A stretch of DNA of 64,000 nucleotides from the NCBI RefSeq assembly GCF_026210795.1, contig NC_089453.1:1738501-1802500 (forward strand). The letters run 5' to 3'. The DNA comes from Rhizophagus irregularis. Its lineage: Eukaryota; Glomeromycota; Glomeromycetes; Glomerales; Glomeraceae. Of this stretch, positions 11,850 to 23,106 are shown in pieces. Under the pieces are notes generated by a model, which saw nothing but the letters and a program-made list of their open reading frames with translations, was not told where the DNA came from and made no database searches. The position numbers and the translations under genes are program-made. Numbering within the stretch: the first letter of the stretch is position 1; every line of letters begins with the position of its first letter.

Positions 11850-12541
11850 TCCTATACCCAATATGTGTTGGTTTTCTTACCGGCTATTGCAATAATGGGA
11901 GCATCACCAAAGGAAAAGTTTGCGGAAAAGTTGGCATGGGTGTCGCAATGCCTTGGTTGTCCATTTGTTGGATTGCTTTTTTCCTGAAATGTAGGAAAAG
12001 ACGAAGTAAAGCTCTGTATTTACTGGCTTTCGTCAAAATATTTTAGAAGCAGAGGACAACAAAATCAACACCTGCAACAACTTCAACACAGACCTGTAGG
12101 AGTTTACGCTATGTCAGTGGATAAAGAACAGAATGAATTTAACAATATAGTGAAATATATTAACCGATGTACGGCAAGAGCATCAGTGCTAGACAGAATG
12201 TCATCATAGGTGTCAACATATTACATCTTAGTCGGTGTAATCGCGGCAATATCCAGGACGACAGGGCAGTTTAGTTGTGAAGATTGGCCATTTATACTAT
12301 TATTATTATCCTGGACGATTCCAGCGGAACTCAGGAGATCAATATCGGGTACCATAGTAGTTAAAGACCTTAATTGTGAGTTTGAGTCGCAAGATATACA
12401 ACCGGGAAGTGAACGCTACAGAAAACATAAACTTTTTAGTGTTACATTAGTTGCCTTTGTATCAATAGTATATCCCTGGTTGGGGGATAAGAAAACTATC
12501 GTGGATCAAACATACTGCGTCGTTGTCACGTGGTTAACGTG
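11850..12541 (+). pseudogene. Decayed multi-segment membrane protein gene, unknown family
   Basis: Three coding-like pieces follow one another. The first, about 11855-12045, reads ICVGFLTGYCNN and then MPWLSICWIAFFLKCRKRR. The second, about 12046-12206, is Gln-rich and then reads VDKEQNEFNNIVKYIN. The third, 12210-12541, reads STYYILVGVIAAISRTTGQF and CEDWPFILLLLSWTIPAELR, with later hydrophobic and charged parts. The second and third are in the same frame, separated only by a TAG at 12207-12209; the first needs a frame change. Unlike intergenic DNA here, codon use is not biased to A/T runs. The family is not recognised; alternating hydrophobic segments suggest a membrane protein. It lies immediately upstream of the exchanger gene on the same strand. 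Confidence 0.5.
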
Positions 12542-12768
12542 AAGATGTGGCTATCCATTACGTGTCACATGTGTGAACCAAACATTAATATAGATCATTC
12601 ACCTGTAATAACATATCATATTTATTAATAAAAATAATAATTTCATTTTACCAATGAAGCCTTTGTAATTAAATGTAATGCATTTTTTAGTATATATTGA
12701 GATTCATTTTTTTTTGGAGAATACCTAGCTCTCAGAGAAACTTTGGTTTTTTAATAAGAGTGGAAATA

Positions 12769-14091
12769 ATGGAAAATTATGGTTCAATATCCCCAGTAGT
12801 ACCCAAAAATATGACTGTACTAAGATCTCTCATAGTTATATTTACTGCTTCAAGGATTAATTGTTTTTTAATATTTATACTCCTCGGATACTTAGCTCAC
12901 GAGTTAAAATGGAACGATACTTGGGTTTTCATTCTGAATTTTTTGGCTATGATTCCATTTGCCAAATTATTCGAATTTGCAATCGAGGATATTAGTTCTC
13001 AAGTCGATAAGGTATTTATTAAATAAATTTAAAAAAGGCCAAAATTTTTCGAAATTGATTTATAATTTCTTTTTATTTCAGAAATTAGGCTCTTTGTTAA
13101 GGGTTATTTTTGGCAACTCAGTAGAATTGATTTTCTTTATGGTAGCGCTTAAAGCTGGAAAATTACAAATTATTCATTCTTTAATACTTGGTTCTATTAT
13201 ATTAAATTTACTATTAGTATCTGGAATGCGTTTTGATACAAAGACGATACGAAAATTTAAAGAGTTGAGTTTTATAGATTTAGCATGTAGTAGTTTAATT
13301 ATTCCAGTTGCTTTTAACTTTGTTGTTGGAAGTATTGACGATCAATTTTTAAAGTTATCTCATGTGATGGCAACAGTATTATTAATATTTGGAATTCTTT
13401 ACCATTATTACCAGGTTAGTAAATGACGATGGTTTGTGGTAATAAATTGATAGAAACAACTTATTCCTCTCACAACGTGAATATTAAATTTTCTTTATCT
13501 TTTTTTTTAGCTTGGTTCGAAAAAGCTGGTAAGAAGCTTTAATTTTAAATATATAGATGAACTACATCATAGAGAAAAACGACCTCAGTTATCTATTGTT
13601 GTATTATTATTTTTATTAGCAGCTTTAATAGTAGTTGCAACTTTTACTGCCGAATATTTAATTGGATCAATTGAAGGATCCGGATTAAGCAAACCCTTTA
13701 TGAGAATTTTATTACCAATAATTTGTGATGCTGAGGTAATTATCTTAACTATGAATTTGTTGAAATTTTTTTGATATTTACTTATTTCCCTTTTTATATA
13801 GCTCGTAACCGCAATTAGCAAGATCTTTAGTACTGCTGGAATTTCTATGGTAAATAATTTTTTTCTACACGAACAGCAAATTTTCCGATTTTGCATTTTA
13901 CTAACTATAATTATTTATTTTTTTAGAAAACCATAATTTTCGGTACAGCGGTTATCGTATTTGGGTGGCAGTTGAAATCGTATTTCCAACCAATTTATAT
14001 TTCCTGTTTAATTGCGGGTCATCTTATTCAAAGAAATAAGTTGCAAAAAATCAAAAAGAGAATTTTACATCCTGATTCTCTTCCATATTAA
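12769..14091 (+). CDS. CAX-family Ca2+/H+ exchanger-like protein with an altered second core motif
   Basis: Exons 12769-13011, 13082-13414, 13511-13735, 13802-13849 and 13927-14091, all with phase-0 joins, give 337 aa (yeast Vcx1 is about 410). The N-terminal half follows the vacuolar Ca2+/H+ antiporter closely: WNDTWVFILNFLAMIPFAKL, then the first core motif GNSVELI, then VALKAGKLQIIHSLILGSII. In the second half TAEYLIGSIEG and ILLPII are kept, but the second core motif, normally GNAAEH, reads CDAEL. The following helix pair (KDKMDLALGVAIGSS and the next segment in the family) is missing; only FGTAVIVFGW and a short basic tail remain. It should sit in a vacuolar or other internal membrane. 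Because the two core motifs jointly form the cation site, transport may be lost or changed. Splice sites and frame are intact, so it does not look like a pseudogene. Confidence 0.78.
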
Positions 14092-14295
14092 ATCCACTCA
14101 AAGATATTCATAAAACGAGTAAATCTGGAATTTACTTACCCTCTCTCACAATTAACTTTTCTTTAATGACAATCTTATAATTTTTCTCAAATGAACATTT
14201 TTTTTTTAATGAACAATTTCTTATTCTTTTTTTCAAAGTGGCAATTTTTATCGGTTTCTTTAAATAGACAATTTCTTTAATATTTTTATTAAAAT

Positions 14296-14387
14296 GGCAA
14301 TTTATTTTAAAAACGGCAATTTATTTTAAAAACGGCAATTTATTTTAAAAACGGCAATTTATTTTAAAAAACGGCAATTTATTTTAA
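14296..14387. repeat. 19-bp tandem repeat, about five copies
   Basis: The unit ggcaatttattttaaaaac starts at 14296, 14315, 14334, 14353 and 14373; the fourth copy has one extra A. It lies about 200 bp downstream of the exchanger stop, and looser variants precede it. Confidence 0.9.
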
Positions 14388-14971
14388 TTTTTTTTAAAAA
14401 AACGAAAACAAAATTCCTTTAATCATTCCCCAAAGTCGACAATTACTTAGATTTTTCCTTGGCAATTCTGATTCATACCTTTTTTCGTAAGGTTTCGATA
14501 CAATTTCTTACAACATTTTTCAAAAACACCGCAATAAAACTAGAAGATATAATAGATTTTATAGATATTTATTTATTGACTCTCTTAATTTCTTTTTAAT
14601 TTTTTAAATAAATTTCATATTGATCATTGATCGTGCAGCTCTGCTAACATAATATTACCTAAGTACTTTTTTTCTCGCTTTCTTGACTCTGGTACAAGGA
14701 AAAAACAATTAACTGTTTTAGATTAACCAGTAATTATTTTGGACATCAAAAATGTATATACATTTTTAATACCGTAACGATTTAATCAAGTATCAAATGG
14801 CTTTTGAACACGATTTTCAAAATTCAATAATGTATATTCTTCCAATAAAACTTTTCTAATTTAAAAATAAGGTACCGTACATAATTACGTTCTTCCTTTC
14901 TTATAAAGTATATTTATTGTAACAAAAAATGATCGAATGAAGACATTTATCTCAAGTTGCGCCATATTGTG

Positions 14972-14988
14972 TTACGTCATTGACGTAA
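14972..14988. promoter_or_regulatory. CRE-like palindrome
   Basis: ttacgtcattgacgtaa is an 8-bp perfect inverted repeat around one T, made of two TGACGTAA half sites as bound by bZIP factors of the ATF/CREB type. It is not next to a confident gene start, so function is speculative. Confidence 0.3.
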
Positions 14989-15538
14989 ATTCATATATTC
15001 ATATATCAAATATATTTATTTTTATATATTAAAAAAATAAATTCCATTTTCCTATATTGCGCTTACTACTCTTTTAATTAACAGTACTAATTATATCATT
15101 TGGCTCTTCTAATCTATTTGTTTCTAATGGAATAAGTGGAAGATTAGTGGCTATGTTAGCTGATAATTCTGTTTTCTTGTCGTTATAGTAGTACGTAATG
15201 AAAAAAATTAAAACTTGTGCAAATAAGCACGTGTTAATTAAAAGTAATTAAAAGGTAATTTACGCATTCTGCGCGCGAAAAAAAAAAATTCAATTTTTTT
15301 TTATGAATGACTTTGGATTCGGTTAGAGAAAAATATATATATATATATATTTCATAAATACATCTTATTCAATGTATACCAAGAAGAAATACGGAAATAC
15401 GTGTGTACCAAGCCTAAAATTATAAAGTATTTCATGTCAAAAGTTAAAAAGTCTAAGGAATTTCACATCAATTCATTTACGAAGTCCCATGGCAAAATGA
15501 CGGCGCTAAAAAGTTGACGTAATCATAAAGTTCTAAAT

Positions 15539-15556
15539 GTCTGCACCGGTGCAGAC
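15539..15556. promoter_or_regulatory. Perfect 18-bp GC-containing palindrome
   Basis: gtctgcaccggtgcagac is its own reverse complement and is followed by another tgcacc. In DNA this AT-rich an 18-bp palindrome with ten G/C bases is unlikely by chance. It may be a factor-binding site or the centre of a degraded element. Confidence 0.35.
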
Positions 15557-16470
15557 TGCACCTAGAATGAAAGGGTATGGTAAAATCTTTATTCTTTATT
15601 AATACGTTCTTTGGAAGCAAAAAAAAAGAATAATTCAGCAAATATTACTTAATTATTTAAATATTATAAAATAAATGAGAAATTGACAAAAATATTGTAA
15701 ATTACTTCATGAACTTAATTATCTTTTGGTTCGATATATTTTGATTTAATGTGGATTTAAACTTTATGCTGAATTTTAAGTATATTTTTACCGATAAATT
15801 ATTTGATCTTAATATCATAATAATTCTAATTAATCATTTTTAATTTATAACGAAAAAAGTTGCGCGTGATATAATTCTTTTAATAATCGAAGGCATGATT
15901 TGATGTTAAACTATAACATTGATGATCGGCATGACGGCATCCTGATCTTGGCTATCCTTTAACTGTAAACAGTATAATTGATAGGCTTTCATACATAATG
16001 ATCGAGATATTCGATTAAATTAATTATAATAATGTTAGAAAATTATTGTACGAGCATGCAAATTACAATGTTAAGCCGACGCTATCGTTCCATTTATAAT
16101 TTCTGGCTTATTTAACGTGAGTATTCTTGAAAATATTGCTTTTTCGATAAAATAAACAAGTCTTTTCATTCCAAAGAGCAACAAATAAAATTTATTTAGT
16201 CCTAGAAACACTTTTAATCTAAAAATGCAATATCTGATGCCATGTGTAACATCATTCATCTAGTTGATAAGAGAACAATATTAATGCAATCAAGGCATTT
16301 TGTGAAACCGAGTTAATATTTAACAAGCAACCAAGTTGTACATGAAAATTTCCTTTTGGGTTTACATCCCTTTTTCAGTCTTATTTTTCACCCAAAAAAC
16401 AAAAAAAAAAAAACTTAAAAATAACTTTTTCCATTTCAAACATCAGTAAATATAGTAAATATTATTTTTC

Positions 16471-16794
16471 TTATTGGCGTCGATAGAAATGACAAAGACG
16501 ATAATATGTCTTTTGAGATATATAGTAAATGAGCCGAGCCATTAATGTATTATTCAAGGAATAACTTCTACATAACCCATAAAGAGGTCTTGGAATCCTC
16601 GTTACCACTTTTTGGTGTCGTTTGAGCACCGTGAGACACTTTGACATTCCGCGCCACATTGTCAGCTGAGCGGGCACGTAGTTACGCAATGTACTGTACC
16701 CCTTATGGATCATGTGATTTCTAATCATTTTGTCATTAAAGGACTCGTGTCCATACACCTCTTCAAGCATCCGGGACATGATTATAATTTCCAA
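16471..16794 (-). CDS. Hypothetical basic protein, 107 aa
   Basis: An uninterrupted minus-strand frame starting at ATG 16794 has balanced codon use and G+C above the local background. The product is basic and includes SRMLEEVYGHESFNDKMIRN and a Tyr/Arg-rich end (YYRLCHFYRRQ). I recognise no domain and see no signal peptide or membrane segment. Its 5' end coincides with the point where homology to the exchanger gene begins on the other strand, so it may be a piece of an inserted or rearranged segment rather than a working gene. Confidence 0.35.
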   Translation of the reverse strand: MEIIIMSRMLEEVYGHESFNDKMIRNHMIHKGYSTLRNYVPAQLTMWRGMSKCLTVLKRHQKVVTRIPRPLYGLCRSYSLNNTLMARLIYYISQKTYYRLCHFYRRQ

Positions 16795-17915
16795 TTCGAG
16801 AGTAGATTATTAATTTTTATGCTTCTCAGTTGGGTATTTAGCTCATAGTTTAAAATGGAATGATACTTGGGCTTCATTCTGATTTATTTTGCTTCAGTAC
16901 CTTTTGTCAAATTATTCGAATTTGTAGTTGATAATATTAGTTCTCAAGTCGATCAGGTATTTATTATAAAAGAATTAAATTTAAAATTCAAAATTTCTTG
17001 GAATTCATTTATTACTTCTTTTTTTTGTAGAAATTGGGTTTTTTGTTAAGGGTTATTCTTGGTAATGCTTTATGGTAGCGCTTAAAGATGGGAGAATACG
17101 CCTTATTCGGTCGTTGTTACTTGGTTCTATTATATTAAATTTATTATTAGTGTCCGGAATGCGCTTTAATAATATTAAAAAACAAAAATTTAACGGTTTA
17201 AGTTTAACGACCTTGGCATATAATAGTTTAATCATTCCTGCAGCTTTTAATTTTGATGTTGAAAGTATTGATAATCAACTTTTAAGTTTGCCTTATGTAA
17301 TGGCAACAGTTATATTAATATTTACGATTCTTTATCGTTACTTCCAGGTTAGTAAATTTACTTTTTTTACTTATCATAGTAACTTAAACATCATTAACAT
17401 TCTATTGTTTTTTTTTCTTTTTAGATTAAACCTAATTTAGATTTATATCATGAGGAAAGACAACATCAACGATTATCTGTTGTCTTATCATTATTTTTTT
17501 TTGGTATCATTAGTAGTAGCTGTAGCATTTTCTGCTGAATATTTAGTTAGGTCAATACCATTATCAGTAGAATTTATTACCGATAATTTGTGACGCTGAG
17601 GTAATCATCGTAACTTTTTTTGAGGTTGCTGAAATTTTTTTAAAACACTTACGTGATTCCCTTTTTTTGTAGCTTGTAACCGCAATTGGCAAGATCTTAA
17701 GGACTACTGGTAGTTTTAGATCTAAAGTAAATAATTATCTATTTTATATACGTTTTTTTTATGTTTTACAAATAACTAACAATAATAATTTCTTAGAAGA
17801 CCGCAATTTTTATCACAATGCTTATCGCACTTGGGTGGCAAATGAAATTAACGTCTCGTCCACCGATATAAGTTATAAAAAAAGATTTTTGCGTCCTGAT
17901 TGTCTTCCATATTAA
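16795..17915 (+). pseudogene. Decayed tandem copy of the exchanger-like gene
   Basis: This repeats the exon-intron plan of 12769-14091. The first exon lacks its 5' third and has a frameshift near 16872. The second exon lost about 17 bp at the first core motif near 17064, removing the GNxxE glutamate. Further frame changes lie in the third exon. Recognisable stretches include VALKDGRIRLIRSLLLGSII, SLIIPAAFNFDVESIDNQLL and LPIICDAE. It shares the unusual CDAE in place of GNAAEH, so that change came before the duplication. Intron positions are conserved, so it arose by DNA duplication, not retroposition. Confidence 0.85.
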
Positions 17916-18868
17916 CATCCATCAATATGATGTTACATTATGAGAGTTAGATTACGGGAGGAGGGTTGAGTCAATTCTGTGCACTATAGATAGTATATTT
18001 TTCTTTAAATAATAATTTGTTTGTATATCTTTTTCATTTTTTTTCATACAAAAGGACATTTTAAATTTAATAAATTTTTTTTTTATTAGTTATTTAAGAT
18101 TTTATTACACGAATTTTTTTGATATTAATATACAGTACTTTGATTTTTAAAGTAAATTTATTTTTTTAAAAAAAAATATCCGATAGATCGGATTTATTTG
18201 TGTGTAAGGATTTTATCAGCATGTTTGTAACCAAAAACCAGTAATGTGGATCTAACAACAAATTACTAGTTGGCGTTAGTACTTTGGTTTGTTTTTTTAA
18301 TTTTCGTCAAATATTACTTACATTCTAATTAAAATAAATATTTCTTTTCAATATCAATAAAAAAGAAATAGGAATTTCATTAAAATAAAGAATATTGAGT
18401 TCGTCAATTGGATTGAATCCATTTGGATTGAAAATTGGGTGCGTTCACGAAATCAATTGGATTGGATCAACTAGATCCATTTGGATTGGATTTTACCAAT
18501 CCAGTATACGATTGAATATATCGTTCCCAACTACCAGTCTACCATCACATGTTATCCCTTATGTCCCACCTACATAAATTTAAATTTCACTTTACGCGCT
18601 TCACGCTGAGAAAACTTTTTATAAAAATGATAATAATACGCAAAGTTCTAAAGATAATAATAATAAAAAAAAAATAAGTGTTATCATTTGAATAATATAT
18701 TCCATAAGCATAAGTTAAATCGAGAGGAAAAATTAAAAGATCAAAGAACAAACTTACAAATATTGTAATAATAATAATAATCTACCAAATAGTATATAAC
18801 AGGTATAATAGGTTATTTTATTAATATTACCAATGTCAACATTATTTCCATTCGTATGGATAGAACGA
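17916..18868. other. Intergenic region with local attggattg repeats
   Basis: Mostly A/T runs. At about 18398-18510 the word attggattg recurs in both orientations, including atccatttggattg twice, suggesting a degenerated small repeat element. No gene seen. Confidence 0.45.
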
Positions 18869-19437
18869 TGATAGTACCAAATTTTTACCTTTTAATAGAA
18901 CAGACAGGAAGAAGTAAAACCAATCAAGTACAAATCGAGTTGGCAGGTGTAGTAATACAGAGGCAAAACTGCACAATATTCTGCTGAACAGTGCGCGATT
19001 AAATGGAAAAACATAAAAAAAATTATATATTTAACCTTTTTTATTTTTGTATCCTATTAAAATTATTTTGTTCAGGATGATGTGGATCATAGCAAAAAAT
19101 CTGGCAATAATCCAATCGAAGTACGATATAATCAGAAGTAGAGGAATTCTTGATGGGTTGATAGGAATCGTCCAAGTTTAACCCCAAAGTTACTTGATAG
19201 TAGTTTAGATCTTGAAGCTGGTATAGATAAGATGATGTCTCATTTAATGAAATATCTGATCGAAGATGAATCTACTCAAGAAGAATTACGAAAAGCTAAC
19301 AGATCTGAAGTTAAGTTAAACATATGTTGGAAGATCTTATCTATCAAAAGAATGGAAGAACAAAGAAAGAGAGAAACTGAAAGAAAAGAAAGAGAAGATC
19401 GAAGGCAAACAGGAATTGAGTTTACTAATTTCTGATT
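18869..19437 (+). pseudogene. Decayed Myb/SANT-like (trihelix) DNA-binding protein gene
   Basis: At 18977 a frame reads YSAEQCAIKWKNIKK, the last helix of the Myb/SANT-like domain seen intact in the gene starting at 19809. After a plausible intron (acceptor near 19075) comes DDVDHSKKSGNNPIEVRYNQ, then stops. A later open part, about 19170-19437, reads LLDSSLDLEAGIDKMMSHLM and ends in a strongly charged coiled coil rich in RKRETERKERED. Upstream domain sequence is unrecognisable. It is best read as an old relative of the neighbouring gene. Confidence 0.55.
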
Positions 19438-19808
19438 TGAATTCTATCAATAGAAATATGATGGTACCTCAAACAATGTTATTAATAGTAACTTATTTTT
19501 ATAATTACAATAAATATTTTAATATATACTTATATGGTTCCAATTAGTTCGTTTGATACAATTACAAATCATGAATACTATGATCTTCAAAAGCATCAAC
19601 ATAATTATTATTTTTTTGCTGTGTTACAATAATTTTATTGGATGACTATTACATCTTTCAATCTACTTTCAATTCTATTGGCTGGTTAATATTTGTCATC
19701 ACGTGATACGCGTGAAATCAAACCAATAAACTTTGTTGCTACTCAAACGTCAACACGTCGTTACTATTTTAATAAGTCTTTCTTATTCTTTCAATTCCCA
19801 CACAAACG
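19438..19808. other. Intergenic, presumed promoter region of the exon-array gene
   Basis: AT-rich spacer of about 370 bp. It contains gctggttaatatttgtcatcacgtgat-like sequence with an E-box CACGTG at about 19700, but nothing I can tie to regulation. Confidence 0.4.
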
Positions 19809-22800
19809 ATGATTTATCAAAAAGGTTTTCATTACTTTTTTTTTAAATTTTTATTGCCATCTTCAAAAAAGTTTATCCTACATAAATTATAATATAAAGA
19901 AATTAATTATGCTGTTTATAAATTATATGTTGAATAATCTCTTTTTGTAATAGGGTTAGTCAAAGTCTTTAGAGCAAGTCCTTCTGATTATAATGTTAAG
20001 AATCTCTCTAAAGGTGAATATTTAATTGTTTAAACTTTGTATTGATATTTTATTGCTGTATCTCCATCTAGAAAAGTTAAAAGGTGAAATAACATCAGAG
20101 AATAGAGATTCGAATTTGTAATTAATAAAGATATCAACATATGACGAGAGCTGCTAATTGAGTAATAATGGCTTTCTTTTTTTTCATTAGGATTAACTGA
20201 ACCCACTTCTGGTGAAGACGTAATAAATGAAGCCGTAACACAAGAGCTACCTGGGAGCAGTTCGTGCGAGAGCCCAAAACAAGTGTCTTTTTCGAGTGAA
20301 GGTACAACACCTCAATCTAGAAAGATATCAACATATGACGAGAGCTGCTAATTAAGTAATAATGACTTTCTTTTTTTTCATTAGAATCTCCTAGTAAAGA
20401 CGTAATAAATGAAGCCGTAACACAAGAGCTACCTGGGAGCAGTTCATGTGAGAGCCCAAAACAAGTGTCTTTTTCGAGTGAAGGTACAACACCTCAATCT
20501 AGAAAGATATCAACATATGACGACAGCTGCTAATTGAGTAACTTTTTTTCGTTAGGATTAACTGAATCCCCTTCTGGTGAAGACGTAATAAATGAAGCCG
20601 TAACACAAGAACTACCTGGGAGCAGTTCATGTGAGAGCCCAAAACAAGTGTCTTTTTCGAGTGAAGGTACAATACCTCAATCTAGAAAGATATCAACATA
20701 TACGAGAGCTGCTAATTGAGTAATAATGACTTTCTTTTTTCATTAGAATCTCCTAGTAAAGACGTAATAAATGAAGCCGTAACACAAGAGCTACCTGGGA
20801 GTTCATGTGAGAGCCCAAAACAAGTGTCTTTTTCGAGTGAAGGTACAACACCTCAGTCTAGAAAGATCAACATATGATGAGAGCTGCTAATTGAGTAATA
20901 ATGATTTATTTTATTAGGATTACCTAAACCTCCTGGTGAAGACGTAATAAATGAAGCCGTAACACAAGAGATACCTAGAAGCAGTTCATGTGAGAGCCCA
21001 AAACAAATGTCTTTTTCTAACGAAGGTACCTCAATCTAGAAAGCTACCAAACATATGACGAAAGCTGCTAATTGAGAATAATGATTTATTTTCTTTTTTT
21101 GCATTAGGATTGCCTGAATCTTCCGGTGAAGACGTAATACATGAAGATGTAACACAAGAGCTACCGTCTTTTTCGAATGAAGGTAAAACAACGCCTCAAT
21201 CTAGAAAGATACCATCATATGACGAGAGATGCTAATTGAGTAATAATGATTTATATCTTTTTTTCATTAGGATTACCTAAACCTCCTAGTGAAGACGTAA
21301 TAAATGAAGACGTAACACCAGATCTACCGTCTTTTTCGAATCTTGAAGGTACAACAACACCTCAATCTAGAAAGATACCAACAAACGTAATAAATGAAGA
21401 CGTAACACAAGAGCTACCGTCTTTTTCGAATGAAGGTACAACAACACCTCAATCTAGAAAGATACCAACATACGTAATAAATGAAGACGTAACACAAGAG
21501 CTACCGTCTTTTTCGAATGAAGGTAAAACAACGCCTCAATCTAGAAAGATACCATCATATGACGAGAGATGCTAATTGAGTAATAATGATTTATTTCTTT
21601 TTTTCATTAGGATTACCTAAACCTCCTGGTGAAGACGTAATAAATGAAGACGTAACACCAGAGCTACCGTCTTTTTCGAATCTTGAAGGTACAACAACAC
21701 CTCAATCTAGAAAGATACCAACAAACGTAATAAATGAAGACGTAACACAAGAGCTACCGTCTTTTTCGAATGAAGGTACAACAACACCTCAATCTAGAAA
21801 GATACCAACATACGTAATAAATGAAGACGTAACACAAGAGCTACCTTCTTTTTCGAATGAAGGTAATACAACACCTCAATCTAGAAAGATACCAACATAC
21901 GTAATAAATGAAGACGTAACACAAGAGCTACCGTCTTTTTCGAATGAAGGTACGACAACATCTCAATACCAACATATGAAGAGAGCTGCTAATTGAGTAA
22001 TAATGATTTATTTTCTTTTTTTCATTAGGATTTATAATTGAGCCTCCCGGTGAAGTCTTAATGCATGAAAACGTAACACAAGAGCTACCGACTTTTTCGA
22101 ATGAAGGTAATTAGAAAGATACCAACATATGAAGAGAGCTGCTAATTGAGTAATAATGATTTATTTTCTTTTTTTCATTAGGATTTATAATCGAGTCTCC
22201 TGGTGAAGTCTTAATGCATGAAAACGTAACACAAGAGCTAATTTGGAGCAGTCCATACGAGGGACCGCAACAAATGTCTTTTTCGAGTGAAGGTACAGCA
22301 CCTGTAGCATCTGGAAACAAAAGTCTAAAACGAAAATTATCTTCTGAAACTTTTGAAAGCAAACCAAACCGATGCTGTTGGGATAACGAAGCGGACACGT
22401 GTCTATTATCATATCTAAAACAAAATAAAGATAAAATATTAAAACTGAATAACCCTCATAGTAGTGTAAAAGAGGGACTATGGTATGGTGCCTCTGAGTG
22501 GATGTCCAACTTTGGCTTTAATTATTCAGAGACACAGTGTTACAATAGGTGGAAAAACAATAAGCAGCACTACACGGTAAGTTATTTTTTTTCTTTTTTT
22601 TAAAAAAAAATGAAAAGAAATATAAAATGAAACTTTTTTTTGATCTCTGATTTTTATTTAGAGCGATATCTTTCTATTAGAAAGAATTCCTGAGCCGGAA
22701 AAGAACACGGGACGATGTAACTGGGGTTACGAAGCAAATATTTGCTTACTAAAATATTTGGAACGAAACAAAAAAAAAATTCGACAACTAAGTAACCCTC

Positions 22801-23106
22801 ATAGCAACGTAAAAGATTCACTCTGGGGTGGTGCCTCTGATTGGATGCTCGTCAATGGCTATATTTATTCACAGAAACAGTGTTCCAATCGGTGGAAAAA
22901 TGATAAGCAACAATACAATGTAAGTTATTTGTTTTTTTTAAAAAAAGAAAAATGTATGTTTATAAAAATGAAATTTTTTTGATTTCTGATGGGCCAATCG
23001 TTTTATTTAGAAGGGTATTAATAATGGAGATGGTCAGTTCAAGGCCACCATAATAAAAAGCATCCTTGGACAATGTTGCATGTCTTTACATTGCCAGGAT
23101 GAGTGA
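19809..23106 (+). CDS. Two-domain Myb/SANT-like protein encoded by a tandem exon-intron array
   Basis: Proposed exons: 19809-19824, 19954-20013, optional 12-nt 20072-20083, repeats 20191-20301, 20385-20483, 20556-20666, 20747-20842, 20918-21025, 21108-21182, 21271-21522, 21611-21949, 22029-22106, then 22182-22576, 22662-22919, 23011-23106; about 701 aa. Every repeat exon is a multiple of 3 flanked by phase-1 introns, so any can be skipped in frame. Each encodes an acidic Ser-rich module such as EDVINEAVTQELPGSSSCES. The last large exons encode two Myb/SANT-like domains of about 70 residues with conserved pieces LWYGASEWM / LWGGASDWM and QCYNRWKNNKQ / QCSNRWKNDKQ. This suggests a nuclear DNA-binding protein with a repetitive acidic, possibly activating, N-terminus (inference). 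The first exons and the 12-nt exon are the least certain; the C-terminal end depends on an acceptor at 23009-23010. Confidence 0.7.
20191..22181 (+). repeat. Tandem exon-intron units (nine copies) with nested 87-bp sub-repeats
   Basis: A unit of about 170-190 bp (exon about 75-111 nt plus an intron of about 80 nt) is repeated nine times. Introns share the donor gtacaacacctcaatctaga, a branch-like tgctaatt and a pyrimidine tract ending cattag. In the seventh and eighth units an 87-bp segment is repeated inside the exon: potential donors sit at 21348, 21435 and 21522, and at 21688, 21775, 21862 and 21949, exactly 87 bp apart. Each sub-repeat joins former intron sequence (PQSRKIPTY when translated) to exon sequence in an open frame. 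Confidence 0.85.

Larger units (their letters stand above)
14092..16470. other. Intergenic region between exchanger gene and its decayed copy
   Basis: No gene is supported. It contains a 19-bp tandem repeat, two GC-containing palindromes (listed separately), a TA microsatellite near 15332-15350, and from about 15990 sequence related to the upstream region of the first exchanger gene. A 62-codon minus-strand frame at 16071-16259 has no recognisable feature. Confidence 0.5.

Noticed and set aside
13585-13896. 103-codon minus-strand frame
   Set aside because: It crosses exons and introns of the exchanger gene in antisense.
22111-22412. Two minus-strand frames of 75-95 codons in the Myb/SANT gene
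   Set aside because: Antisense to a well-supported exon, with no independent features.
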